IMG/VR virus record: IMGVR_UViG_3300020442_000865
Coordinates: 1 to 21,012 of that record
Direction: 5' to 3' (one strand)
Source of the DNA: a virus
Length of the DNA: 21,012 nt
The translations under genes were made by a program, and so were the position numbers. The notes below the pieces were generated by a model. That model ran no database searches and had not been told where the DNA came from. It worked only from the letters and a program-made list of their open reading frames with translations. This document shows positions 1-8,757 of the stretch, piece by piece. Within the stretch, counting starts at the first letter, position 1; every line of letters begins with the position of its first letter.

Positions 1-1022
1 AAGCAGCAGAATTAGCAAAGATGGGTGAAGTCCTAACCAATAGTCAGATTGGTGGGCGAAGGAATTTACTTTATAATTCAAAGTTTGAAGTGGCACAAAG
101 AGGGACTTCATTTTCTGGTGGAACGTCTGCTTTATATGGATTAGATAGATGGCACATAGCAAATGGTAGTAGTTTTGATTTTAATGTTACAGTTTCACAA
201 TCAACAACTGTTCCATCTGGTCAAGGGTTCAAACATAGTTTGAAAGTTGAAGCAGATGTAGCAGACACTCCAACTGGAAGTGAAAATGGAACAATACAAC
301 AAAAATTAGAAGCACAAGATGTTCAACAATTAATGTATGGAACAAGTGATGCTAAAACTTTAACTCTTTCTTTTTGGGTAAGGTCAAATAAAACTGGCAC
401 TTATTGTGTGCAGTTTATGACTAATCAAGGTAATTCAACAGTTGGAAATAGATATGTTCATGTAAAAGAATATACAATTAATAGTGCTGATACTTGGGAA
501 AAAAAGACTATGGTGCTTACTGGACATACAGCACAAGCATTTGATGGAAATGATAATTCAGATGGATTAAGGGTTACATGGCATTTAGTTACTGGAGCAG
601 ATGATAAAACTGCAACAGCAGACACTTGGACACAATCTCCAAGTTTTTTAACTACATCTAATCAAGTCAATTTTATGGATAGTGCAGATAATGAATGGTA
701 CTTGTGTGGATGCCAGTTAGAGGTAGGAACAGCCACACCATTTGAGCATAGGTCATTTGGAGAAGAGCTTGGTTTGTGTCAGAGATATTTTGAAACTGGA
801 ACTACTTACGATATTGCTGTAGCCAATGGTGAAAGTGACCATCAAGTTTGGTATAGAACAACTAAAAGAGCTAATGCTACATTAGCTCTTGATAATGAAA
901 CTGGAGTTACTAATCACTCTACACACTACAGTCGTACTGGAGGTTTCTCATTAAATGGAAGTGCAGGTGCAGGTGGTTACACAAATTATTTCTATACTTG
1001 GACTGCTGATTCGGAGTTATAA
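1..1022 (+). CDS. Tail/appendage protein, C-terminal part (5' partial)
   Basis: The frame is open to the left edge: seven sense codons precede the first ATG at 21, so this is probably the end of a longer protein whose start lies outside the window. The visible 333 residues are rich in Thr, Ser, Asn and Gly and look like beta-structured phage appendage sequence. They contain NLLYNSKFEVAQRG near the start and a C-terminal segment with LEVGTATPFEHRSFGEELGLCQRYF. That pattern is familiar from C-terminal regions of phage tail-fibre or tail-associated proteins, where a jelly-roll, carbohydrate-binding-like domain is followed by a variable end. A receptor-binding or tail-fibre role is inferred from the pattern and from its place upstream of other virion genes. 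The exact fold and the true start cannot be seen. Confidence 0.65.
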   Translation, partial: AAELAKMGEVLTNSQIGGRRNLLYNSKFEVAQRGTSFSGGTSALYGLDRWHIANGSSFDFNVTVSQSTTVPSGQGFKHSLKVEADVADTPTGSENGTIQQKLEAQDVQQLMYGTSDAKTLTLSFWVRSNKTGTYCVQFMTNQGNSTVGNRYVHVKEYTINSADTWEKKTMVLTGHTAQAFDGNDNSDGLRVTWHLVTGADDKTATADTWTQSPSFLTTSNQVNFMDSADNEWYLCGCQLEVGTATPFEHRSFGEELGLCQRYFETGTTYDIAVANGESDHQVWYRTTKRANATLALDNETGVTNHSTHYSRTGGFSLNGSAGAGGYTNYFYTWTADSEL

Positions 1023-1024
1023 TT

Positions 1025-1198
1025 ATGGATACAATGTCAATTACAAACGCACAACATGATGGCGATAATAATAGGTCAATTAAATGCACAATAGATGGAG
1101 TTGTCTGTCATGTGCCATTAGACCCTGCTAACAGACACTACGCAGAAATACTAAAACAAGTTGCAGATGGCACACTAACCATCAAGGATGCCGACTAA
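1025..1198 (+). CDS. Small conserved-looking phage protein (57 aa)
   Basis: A 57-residue frame starts two bases after the tail-protein stop. The upstream GGAG (1013-1016) lies eight bases before the ATG, a good ribosome-binding site. It contains DGVVCHVPLDPANRHYAEIL followed by an acidic end (DGTLTIKDAD). The segment predicting a short strand (CTIDGVVCHVPLD) followed by an amphipathic helix (NRHYAEILKQVADG) resembles short proteins encoded just after tail genes in many marine phages. I assign no function. The tight packing with both neighbours and the absence of any competing frame support it as real. Confidence 0.7.
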   Translation: MDTMSITNAQHDGDNNRSIKCTIDGVVCHVPLDPANRHYAEILKQVADGTLTIKDAD

Positions 1199-1201
1199 GA
1201 C

Positions 1202-1435
1202 ATGGAAATAGACGCAATGTTATTTTGGAATATTATCCTAACAATGGTCGTTGTACCTGCAGGGTGGGCATTCAACAAGATGTTCCAAGAGGTAAAGCGT
1301 CTACAGATATTATTAAACAAGACTCGTGAAGAGTATGCACGTAAAGATGATGTTAAAGATGATATGCACGACCTTATGGATGCAATCAAAAGACTAGAAG
1401 ATAAACTAGATAAGATATTAATTGGAGCTAAATAG
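1202..1435 (+). CDS. Small membrane/coiled-coil protein, holin- or spanin-like candidate (77 aa)
   Basis: Residues about 6-25 (MLFWNIILTMVVVPAGWAFN) form one hydrophobic, membrane-spanning-like segment. The remainder is a highly charged helix with heptad-like spacing of Leu, Met and Ile (about residues 28-74), so a single-pass membrane protein with a cytoplasmic or periplasmic coiled coil is expected. The stop TAG shares its last base with the GTG start of the next gene, indicating coupled translation. Small proteins of this architecture after tail genes are often lysis accessory proteins (holin, spanin) or membrane-bound virion factors. No other lysis gene is visible here, which makes the holin idea attractive but unproven. 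Confidence 0.7.
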   Translation: MEIDAMLFWNIILTMVVVPAGWAFNKMFQEVKRLQILLNKTREEYARKDDVKDDMHDLMDAIKRLEDKLDKILIGAK

Positions 1436-3387
1436 TGGCAATATTTACAGGTTTTAAACCACAGGCAATGCAAAAGATTGCAGGTAGACTTGGATACAAA
1501 GGTTCTATGGAAGAGTTTGATAACTTTCTAGAGCAGAATCCTGAGAAGAAGAGACAGATGGTTGTTTACGAAGAAGCTGCAAAACAAATGGCTCGTGGTG
1601 GTGTTGTTAAGATGCAAGAGGGTGGTGTACCAACACAGTCTACTCCTTCATTTACTCCTGCAGGACAAGCCTATGTAACCACATTAGGTGAGCAGGAAGG
1701 ACAAGTACCTGCATACTCAGGAGACCCATCTATTCAAGATGTTTCAGCCACATTAGCACAGACAGGTGCAATACCTGTTGGTGCAGTTACACAACCACAA
1801 TTAACACCTGTAATGCAGGAACAAATGATTAGTGACGTAGGACAAGTGGGTACTGCACCTGTTGCACCTACTGCACAAGCTACTACAGCACAAGCAGATG
1901 CTCCTATCACTGCTACTGCCACACAAATGGAGGCAGCACAGGTAACTCCTGAAGTACAAGACGCTATACAAGCGAATCAAGCAGCACAGACAGACTTAAC
2001 TGACCCAAGAGCTAAGGTGGTAGCTGCACAACAAACAGCCTCTAGTGTCGCAAATGTGACTGCTGCACAGGGTAATTCAATTCAGTTAGATAATCCTGTA
2101 CAAAGAGAAATACAGGCAGGTGAACTCATTGACCCTGTAGCAAATGCAGAAAAGGCAAAGGCATTTACAGAACAAGTAGAGGCAGCAACATCTACACCAA
2201 CTGACCAAGCAACTGTCGCAGGACAACTTGCTAGTTTAACTGCAAACTTCGATGCAACAAATCCACCTGCATGGGCAGCAGGAGCAATTAGAGGTGTTAA
2301 TGCAGTTATGCAACAAAGAGGTATTGGTGCTTCTAGTATTGCAGGACAGGCACTTGTTCAGGCAGCAATGGAATCTGCATTACCTATTGCACAAGCAGAT
2401 GCAAGAACTGTTGCTACGTTTGAGGCACAAAACTTATCTAACAGACAACAAAGAGCCATGTTAGCTGCTCAACAAAGAGCACAGTTTATTGGACAAGAGT
2501 TTGACCAATCTTTTCAGGCAAGAGTACAAAACTCTGCACGTATAGCTGACATAGCAAATAGAAACTTTACTGCAGAACAGACTATTGGTTTAGAGAATAG
2601 TAGAGCAGCCAATACTGTAAACTTAAATAATTTATCAAACAGACAGGCATTAACTATGGCAGAGGCTTCTGCACTTGCACAACTTGATACTGCAAACTTA
2701 AATGCAAGACAACAGGCTTCCGTACAAAATGCAAATAACTTCTTACAAATGGATATGGCAAACTTGTCTAATGAACAACAGACTGCCTTGTTTAACGCAC
2801 AGGCAATCAATCAATCCTTATTAACAGACCAAGCAGCAACAAATGCTGCAAGACAGTTTAATGCTACATCACAAAATCAAGTAGACCAATTCATGTCTAA
2901 TTTAGCAAATCAGATATCACAATTTAATGCAACACAGGCAAATGCACAGGCACAATTTAATGCAGGAGAACAAAATACTTTAGCTAGATTCAACTCTGAA
3001 GTCTCTAATCAAAGAGACCAATTTAATGCACAGAATCAATTAGCTATTGCACAAAATAATGCAGTGTGGAGAAGAGAGATTGCTACTGCTGATACTGCTG
3101 CACTTAATCGTGCTAACGAATTAAATGCAAAAGCAGTCTTAGATGTTTCAAATCAACAGTATGATAACTTGTGGCAGTTCTTTGCTGATACTATGGAATG
3201 GGCATGGAAGAGTGCTGAGAGTGAGCAAGAAAGAATAAAAGATTTAGCTGTTGCTAACTTAGATAAAGAAGCAAAAGAATATCAATCTCAACTACAGTCT
3301 GCCTCTCAAGGTGGTGCAGCAGTAGGAAGTTTAATAGGAACATTAGGTAGTGCTGCTTTACAATTTGGTTTTGGAAAGGTAATATAA
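1435..3387 (+). CDS. Virion structural protein with long 11-residue repeat array (650 aa)
   Basis: The GTG start overlaps the previous stop by one base (TAGTG), and GGAG lies seven bases upstream. Residues 1-65 form a compact N-terminal unit ending in the glycine motif RGGVVKMQEGGV (54-65). Residues about 66-230 are low-complexity, rich in Ala, Gln, Thr and Pro. Residues 333-574 are an in-phase array of 22 units of 11 residues, usually starting with Asn and often ending in Gln-Phe, predicted to be one very long helix. After it come an aromatic segment (NLWQFFADTMEWAWK) and a glycine-rich hydrophobic tail (VGSLIGTLGSAALQFGFGKVI). Composition, length and position among virion genes suggest an internal core, ejection or tail-tube protein. 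That role is inferred, as no catalytic motif is visible. Confidence 0.75.
   Translation: MAIFTGFKPQAMQKIAGRLGYKGSMEEFDNFLEQNPEKKRQMVVYEEAAKQMARGGVVKMQEGGVPTQSTPSFTPAGQAYVTTLGEQEGQVPAYSGDPSIQDVSATLAQTGAIPVGAVTQPQLTPVMQEQMISDVGQVGTAPVAPTAQATTAQADAPITATATQMEAAQVTPEVQDAIQANQAAQTDLTDPRAKVVAAQQTASSVANVTAAQGNSIQLDNPVQREIQAGELIDPVANAEKAKAFTEQVEAATSTPTDQATVAGQLASLTANFDATNPPAWAAGAIRGVNAVMQQRGIGASSIAGQALVQAAMESALPIAQADARTVATFEAQNLSNRQQRAMLAAQQRAQFIGQEFDQSFQARVQNSARIADIANRNFTAEQTIGLENSRAANTVNLNNLSNRQALTMAEASALAQLDTANLNARQQASVQNANNFLQMDMANLSNEQQTALFNAQAINQSLLTDQAATNAARQFNATSQNQVDQFMSNLANQISQFNATQANAQAQFNAGEQNTLARFNSEVSNQRDQFNAQNQLAIAQNNAVWRREIATADTAALNRANELNAKAVLDVSNQQYDNLWQFFADTMEWAWKSAESEQERIKDLAVANLDKEAKEYQSQLQSASQGGAAVGSLIGTLGSAALQFGFGKVI
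2431..3156 (+). repeat. 22-unit hendecad (11-residue, 33-bp) protein repeat array
   Basis: This stretch encodes residues 333-574 of the 650-aa virion protein. Cutting it every 11 residues gives units such as NLSNRQALTMA, NLNARQQASVQ, NATQANAQAQF, NAGEQNTLARF and NSEVSNQRDQF without any insertion or deletion. Asn occupies position 1 in 16 of 22 units. At DNA level only short identities remain, for example caatttaatgca at 2920-2931, 2953-2964 and 3019-3030, so the array is old or under codon drift. An 11-residue period is the hallmark of hendecad coiled coils. Confidence 0.85.
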
Positions 3388-3653
3388 TGATTTCTAATTT
3401 TGCAGGTAAGATATATAATCAATATGACTCTTTATTAAAAGAAATATCTAATACAGAAGATTTAAACTTTAAAGTAAAAAAATTTTCAGGAGGAGGATTA
3501 TTAACACGTTCTAGTGGTCTTTCTAATGCTAATGATACTAATAGTAATATGAGCATGAGGGAAGAACAGTTAAGAATACCTTTATTGGCTATGAGAGAAA
3601 TAAGAAAAAGAAGAGAAGAATTAAAAAATGGAACTGAAAGACTTAGAACCTAG
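3387..3653 (+). CDS. Unknown small virion-module protein (88 aa)
   Basis: The start overlaps the previous stop by one base (TAATG), and an AAAGGT sequence lies just upstream. The N-terminus looks helical (KIYNQYDSLLKEISNTEDLNF). A KKFSGGGLLTRSSGLS segment at about residues 31-46 echoes the glycine motif of the preceding protein. The C-terminal third is strongly basic and helical (REIRKRREELKNGTERLR). It overlaps the next gene by 26 bases. I do not recognise a family. Its place inside the row of virion genes suggests a small structural or assembly component. Confidence 0.65.
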   Translation: MISNFAGKIYNQYDSLLKEISNTEDLNFKVKKFSGGGLLTRSSGLSNANDTNSNMSMREEQLRIPLLAMREIRKRREELKNGTERLRT

Positions 3654-4140
3654 ATTTGAGAATCCTATTCCGGGGATGGGACTAACTCACGAAGTTGGTG
3701 CTAGACCTTGGCAAAGTCCTGCTCAATACACAAAAATGGAGGACATAGTAGACTATTATGTATCTCGCATGGCTGATGACTCATTTCAACAACAATTATT
3801 AAATGTTATGGAATCAGGTATACCATTAACGTCTTTAGCAAACACTATTCAACTTGCTAGTGTTATGGAAGGAGTTCATAGCATAGATACAGGTTTATTA
3901 GTTATGCCTGTGCTGATTGAACTTATGATGTTAATAGCTGAACAAAATGATATTAAATATACAAGTGGCATGGAAAGAAATAAAAAAGAAGAAAGAAAAG
4001 ACTCTGTTATTCAGAATGCTTTGGCAAAGTTTGCTGAAGAAGAAGCAAAAGAAAGTGAAACATTAACTATGCCTGAAGAAGAGATGGTTGAAGAAGAAGC
4101 TGAAGAGCCTAAAGGTCTTATGTCTAGGAGAGATACATGA
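3628..4140 (+). CDS. Virion-associated protein with acidic C-terminus (170 aa)
   Basis: The N-terminus carries PRFENPIPGMGLTHEVGARP, followed by helical, hydrophobic sequence (SFQQQLLNVMESGIPLTSLA; LVMPVLIELMMLIAEQNDI at about residues 90-111). The last 50 residues are extremely acidic (EEEMVEEEAEEP) and end GLMSRRDT. The N-terminal pattern resembles small proteins found beside internal-protein genes of marine podoviruses, where they are annotated as structural or hypothetical. The start lies inside the previous gene and is the only one that keeps the conserved-looking N-terminus. The stop overlaps the next start (ATGA). A chaperone-like or core-assembly role would fit the acidic tail but is speculation. 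Confidence 0.7.
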   Translation: MELKDLEPRFENPIPGMGLTHEVGARPWQSPAQYTKMEDIVDYYVSRMADDSFQQQLLNVMESGIPLTSLANTIQLASVMEGVHSIDTGLLVMPVLIELMMLIAEQNDIKYTSGMERNKKEERKDSVIQNALAKFAEEEAKESETLTMPEEEMVEEEAEEPKGLMSRRDT

Positions 4141-5228
4141 GTATATTTGGTGCATTAGGAAAGATATTTGGTTATAGTGGAGACAAGGCAGAGGCATTTG
4201 GCTCTGGATTAGCACAAGCAGGTGCTGAAACATTTACTACAGGTTTAAATAAAGCGATAGATAAGTTTGATAAGAGAGTAGAAGAGACTGATAAATTATT
4301 ACTTGCTGATGAACTACAAGAGGCAAAGCTCACAAGAAAAGAATTAGATGAAGCAGTTAAAGGAATAAAAAAATACACTACTTTAGGTTTCAGTCCTGCT
4401 GTTGCAGCAGCAATACATTCATCTCCTGCTGAAACACAAAAGGTTATGATTGATGGTGCTAATGCAACCGAAGATAAATCTAAATTAGATTCATTGTGGA
4501 AAACATCTGTTACTATTAATAAACAAATTCCACAGTTAAGTGTTATGGATGCAGCAAAGTTACTAGTAGGCAATCAGGTACAGCCACAATTAGATTATGA
4601 TAAAATTCCTGATACAGAAAATATGCTTTCTCGTTTAGGATTTAATGCTAATTTAAAAGAAGCTATTGAAGAAAGAATAAAAAGTAGACCTAGTATGAGA
4701 CCTGACTTAACTGTAGACACTGAAGGGACAATACCAAAAGGAGGTCCTTCTGCATCTGCATTGGCTTTATCAAGAACATATAGAAAATCTACTACAGGTG
4801 ATAGAGTTTCTAGTTTTGAAAACATAGCAGCAAGTGCATCTAATAAAATAAATATATTACAGGCTAATAAAAAGCCTGAGGATTTGACAGCAGATGAAAT
4901 AAAACAAATCGCACGTTTACAAAGTATAAAGAAAAAAGCAATAAGCGATGCTGTAAACTTAAATATTTCAAAAACTGGTTCTCTAGATAAAATAATAAGT
5001 AAAAATGCTTTAAATTTAGACACTGACCAAACTGTATTAGATGGAGTTGATTTATTTAGACTTGCTCCTTTTTTTAATAGTCTAGTAGAATTAAAGAAAC
5101 AAGAAAATGCAGGTGACCCAAACGCTAGAGCTAAATTAGATGCTCAGCTTCTAGAAATAGGAAAATCTAAAGGAAGAGATTATTTAGAAACATACACAAA
5201 TGAAATAATACAAAAAGCAAATCAATAA
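4137..5228 (+). CDS. Putative internal virion protein (363 aa)
   Basis: The start overlaps the upstream stop as ATGA, and GGAG sits six bases before it, the clearest ribosome-binding site of the module. The N-terminal 30 residues are glycine/alanine-rich (GALGKIFGYSGDKAEAFGSG), then long charged helices follow (about residues 40-80). A predominantly helical, Lys- and Leu-rich remainder includes a run rich in Ser, Lys and Ile. No enzyme motif or membrane segment is evident. It sits directly before the giant internal protein, the usual position of a second ejection or core protein (compare T7 gp14-gp15-gp16), which is the basis of the role suggested. The homology itself is not demonstrated. Confidence 0.65.
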   Translation: MSIFGALGKIFGYSGDKAEAFGSGLAQAGAETFTTGLNKAIDKFDKRVEETDKLLLADELQEAKLTRKELDEAVKGIKKYTTLGFSPAVAAAIHSSPAETQKVMIDGANATEDKSKLDSLWKTSVTINKQIPQLSVMDAAKLLVGNQVQPQLDYDKIPDTENMLSRLGFNANLKEAIEERIKSRPSMRPDLTVDTEGTIPKGGPSASALALSRTYRKSTTGDRVSSFENIAASASNKINILQANKKPEDLTADEIKQIARLQSIKKKAISDAVNLNISKTGSLDKIISKNALNLDTDQTVLDGVDLFRLAPFFNSLVELKKQENAGDPNARAKLDAQLLEIGKSKGRDYLETYTNEIIQKANQ

Positions 5229-5237
5229 GAGATTCAA

Positions 5238-8200
5238 ATGAATGATTTATTAGACAGATACGATGCTATTATAGCAAAGCAAAAGCAAGACCCTGATGAA
5301 AAAAAAGAAGACATAGCCGTAGAAACTATAGAGGCTAAAGCTAAACAAACAAAAGATGACCCTACCTTTCTTTCTGAAACTACACGTGCAGTAGTTGGAG
5401 GTGTACGTGATGCTGTTCAAGGTGGTTTTGATTTAATAGACCAAGCAGCAGATTTTCTAAACTCCAAAGTCCCCATACCCTATCAAGTTAAATTTGGCAA
5501 TGAAAATAATAGACTTGAATTAAGTGACTTATTACCCACAATAAGAAAAGTTAACCAAGCTGAATTAATAAAAGGTAATCCCTTCTCTCTCCCAGAAGTA
5601 GACAAAAACGAAACTATAGCAGGTAAAATAGGCAGAGATTTAACTCGTTTTATTACAGGCATGGTTATTGCTAGAAAAGGTATGAGAAGTGGTTATACTA
5701 AAGGTATGATTAAAAAACTTGGGGAAAAGGGTTTAGGTGGTAAGGCATCTAGACTTGGAGAAACTTTAGTATCAGGTGTGTTAGGTTCTCAGATAGTATC
5801 AAAAGGAGATGAAGGTAGGTTAGCAGACTTGCTAATACAGATACCTGCTCTTAGAGAAAATGAAAAGTTCAATAGTGCATTAGAATATTTACAAACTAAT
5901 CCTAATGATGATGAGGCACAAAATAGATTAAAAATGGCTATTGAGGATATTGTTATAGCTTTGCCTATAGAGGGTGGACTAGCATTAGCTAGAAATCTTT
6001 TTAAAGGTAGCAAAGACCCTGTTGCTCAAGAAATATCTAATCAATCAGAAGACATATTAAATAACGCATTAATAAAAGAATCTGCTAAAGATAATCCATT
6101 GAATGTAACAAAACAAATGGATAAAATAATGAATATGTCACCTAAATTTAGCAAAGAAAAGGTGGCAGGATTGCCTGATACAAATATTAATTTTGTTAAC
6201 AAGGCAGGTGAGCCTTTATTCTCAGGTGCAGATGATGGGGTAGAAGACTTAGTTTTAGAAATAAGCAACAAATTAAAAGAGGCTAGAGCAAGGGGAACAG
6301 GTGCTACTAACGAAGAAACAATAAAAAGAGCTAAAGACTTAGGATTAACAGATGAGGTATTAAAGAAATTACCTAAAAATATATCTTCTCCTGAGTTAGC
6401 TACTGCCACACGTATATTATTTGTAACATCTGCTAATAATGTAAAGAGAATAGCTGACGAGGTTGTAAAAGACTCATCTCCACAATTAAGAGGAACTTTA
6501 GAAATATCTTTGATTAGACACAGAGCTATACAAGAAAAATTAGCAGGTATGGCAGCCAACGCAGGTAGAACACTACAAGCATTTAATATAAATATAGGGG
6601 ATGATGTCTTATTAAAAAGCAAACACTTAGATGATTTAGCAGAGGCTTTTGGTAATGATACAACTAAAATAGCTAGAGCCATATCTCAAGGTGGTGACTC
6701 AAGTCTTAAATCTGTATTAGATTCAAGATTTACATCTAGCTTTACAGACAGATTAAATCAACTTGTTTATTTTAATTATTTATCAAACCCATCCACATAC
6801 TTTATCAATGCTATAGGCAACTTGGGCACAAATGTATACGAAACTTTAGTAGCTCTTCCTGTTGCTGCAACTGTTAGTGCAGTTAGAGTAGGAACAGGTA
6901 AATTAAAAGATGCCACACGAAGAGCATTTGGTTTAGATGTTAAAAAGAAAGACTACAAGGATGCTGTTTATTTTAGAGAAATAATAGGTAGAATGACAGG
7001 AACAGCACAATCTACCATACCTGCTGTTAAAAACTTTTTTAAGTCGGCATATAATTTTGATTTACCTCCTGAATTAAAAAGAATGACATCTTCTGAGTAT
7101 GAAGAGTTTGTTCAAACTGGTATAGGCAGAGCAGGAGATTCAGGTATAATGGCAAAAACTGCAGGAGCAGTGTTAAGAATACCTGCTACTGTATTATTAG
7201 GAACAGACGCTTTTTTTAAAACATTAGCAAAAGGTGCTTTTATGCATCAGATGGCTTACAGAGAAGCTGCTAAAAAAGGCTACGGATTAAACCCATCTCA
7301 AGTCATAGATGGCAAGACACAAACACAATTCATAAAAGACTATCTATCTAAACCTAGACCTGTATTAGAAAAGGCTGCTTTAGATGATGCAGCAAGAGTA
7401 ACTTTTACTAAAGATGGTAAAATAGCTAGAGCAGTATCAAAAGTTAAAAGAGTAAAAGTTCCTATAGGTGACAACTTTGAAATACCTATAGGTAGTGTAG
7501 TTAATATGTATTTACCTTTTATAAGAACTCCTTTAAATCTATTAGAATATAGTATGGAAAATTCTTTATTTGCAAAGATGACCCCCGGTTATGGAAGAGC
7601 CATGAAAAAAGGTGGTGCAGCAAAAGATGATGCAGTAGGAAGAATGATTGCAGGTACTTCTATAATGACAAGTGCTGTATTAATAGCAGAGGGTGGTACA
7701 GAAATAGAGTCATTAGATGATGTTGGGGTTACAGGGACTTTTGGTGCTGATTACAATTTAAAAAATACACTAAAACAAGCTACAGGTTGGCAAGAGAGGT
7801 CTATAAGAATAGGTGACGAATATTATAGTTACAGTAGATATGACCCTGTTTCTACAATAATAGGATTTGCTGTTGATATTAGAGATATAAATAGAAGATT
7901 GCAAATGATGGGTGGAGCACAGCCTGAAACACCTACAGAAAAATATCTTTTAAGTGCTCTTAAAATGGTGGGTGGTTCTATGTGGTCTAATATAGCTGAT
8001 AAAGCTATGTTAAAAGGATTGGCAGATATGGGTGAAACCATAATGACAATACAACAAGATATAGAAGCAGGAGCAGATGTTAATAGAGCTAATAATGCAT
8101 TCAGAGCATTATCTAATCAGGTTGCTAGAGCATTAATTCCTAATGTTTCTAGAGGATATGGTAGGGCAAGAGACCCTTATGTTAGAGACACTTACACATT

Positions 8201-8756
8201 TCTTGATACTATAAAAGATGGAATACCTTTCTTCAAAAATGATTTAGAATTAAGAGTAGATATGTTTGGTAATCCTATATATCTAGAAGAGTATGGTCCT
8301 GCAGGTGAAAAATTATCTGAGGATATAAGGGAAATGATTGTTAATATAACTAAAAAATCAACTAGAAAAAAAGAAACTGAAGGTACAAAAATGTTAGTGC
8401 AATTAGGATATAGACACAAAAGACCTAGTAGAAAATTAACATTCTCAGGTCAAAGTGTTGAGCTTGATAGCAAACAATATGGTTTACTAGAGATGGCTTC
8501 AGGAAAGCAATTTAAACAATTAATAGAAGAACTTGCTAATAATCCTGCATACATAAAGGCAAAGCCTTTTGAAAAACAAATATATTTAAGACAAGTTAGA
8601 AATGCTGCAAATAAATTTGGAAGAGAGATTGTAAAAATACAGCACGGAGATGAATTAATAGACAAAGGACTATTAGAGTATTACAGAAAGAGAAGAGATA
8701 CTAATTGGTATGAAGAGTTACCTAAATTTTTACAAGAGGGTTATTTAGAAAGGTAA
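5238..8756 (+). CDS. Large internal virion (DNA-ejection) protein (1172 aa)
   Basis: This is the largest protein in the window. It begins with a charged N-terminus and continues into a glycine-rich region (about residues 130-190). The central part contains LSNPSTYFINAIGNLGTNVY at about residue 513, followed by a hydrophobic stretch. Further hydrophobic segments lie near residues 640-675, 755-775 and 800-820. The C-terminal region (about 1070-1140) has a helical LDSKQYGLLEMASGKQF... NNPAYIKA pattern that I associate with ends of phage internal or ejection proteins. Length, several amphipathic or membrane-like segments and last position in the structural operon fit a gp16-like protein that leaves the capsid and helps DNA cross the envelope. 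No lytic transglycosylase active-site motif was seen. It ends one base from the convergent gene. Confidence 0.7.
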   Translation: MNDLLDRYDAIIAKQKQDPDEKKEDIAVETIEAKAKQTKDDPTFLSETTRAVVGGVRDAVQGGFDLIDQAADFLNSKVPIPYQVKFGNENNRLELSDLLPTIRKVNQAELIKGNPFSLPEVDKNETIAGKIGRDLTRFITGMVIARKGMRSGYTKGMIKKLGEKGLGGKASRLGETLVSGVLGSQIVSKGDEGRLADLLIQIPALRENEKFNSALEYLQTNPNDDEAQNRLKMAIEDIVIALPIEGGLALARNLFKGSKDPVAQEISNQSEDILNNALIKESAKDNPLNVTKQMDKIMNMSPKFSKEKVAGLPDTNINFVNKAGEPLFSGADDGVEDLVLEISNKLKEARARGTGATNEETIKRAKDLGLTDEVLKKLPKNISSPELATATRILFVTSANNVKRIADEVVKDSSPQLRGTLEISLIRHRAIQEKLAGMAANAGRTLQAFNINIGDDVLLKSKHLDDLAEAFGNDTTKIARAISQGGDSSLKSVLDSRFTSSFTDRLNQLVYFNYLSNPSTYFINAIGNLGTNVYETLVALPVAATVSAVRVGTGKLKDATRRAFGLDVKKKDYKDAVYFREIIGRMTGTAQSTIPAVKNFFKSAYNFDLPPELKRMTSSEYEEFVQTGIGRAGDSGIMAKTAGAVLRIPATVLLGTDAFFKTLAKGAFMHQMAYREAAKKGYGLNPSQVIDGKTQTQFIKDYLSKPRPVLEKAALDDAARVTFTKDGKIARAVSKVKRVKVPIGDNFEIPIGSVVNMYLPFIRTPLNLLEYSMENSLFAKMTPGYGRAMKKGGAAKDDAVGRMIAGTSIMTSAVLIAEGGTEIESLDDVGVTGTFGADYNLKNTLKQATGWQERSIRIGDEYYSYSRYDPVSTIIGFAVDIRDINRRLQMMGGAQPETPTEKYLLSALKMVGGSMWSNIADKAMLKGLADMGETIMTIQQDIEAGADVNRANNAFRALSNQVARALIPNVSRGYGRARDPYVRDTYTFLDTIKDGIPFFKNDLELRVDMFGNPIYLEEYGPAGEKLSEDIREMIVNITKKSTRKKETEGTKMLVQLGYRHKRPSRKLTFSGQSVELDSKQYGLLEMASGKQFKQLIEELANNPAYIKAKPFEKQIYLRQVRNAANKFGREIVKIQHGDELIDKGLLEYYRKRRDTNWYEELPKFLQEGYLER

Positions 8757-8757
8757 G

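Noticed and set aside
2920-3030. CRISPR-like short repeats (caatttaatgca three times)
   Set aside because: Spacings are multiples of 33 bases and the copies encode QFNA of an 11-residue protein repeat; there are no spacers or cas genes.
4172-6682. Long minus-strand open frames (133, 142 and 213 aa) inside the 363- and 1172-aa genes
   Set aside because: They lie opposite clearly coding sequence, have Ser/Leu/Ile-rich compositions typical of the complement of AT-rich genes, and lack ribosome-binding sites or operon context.
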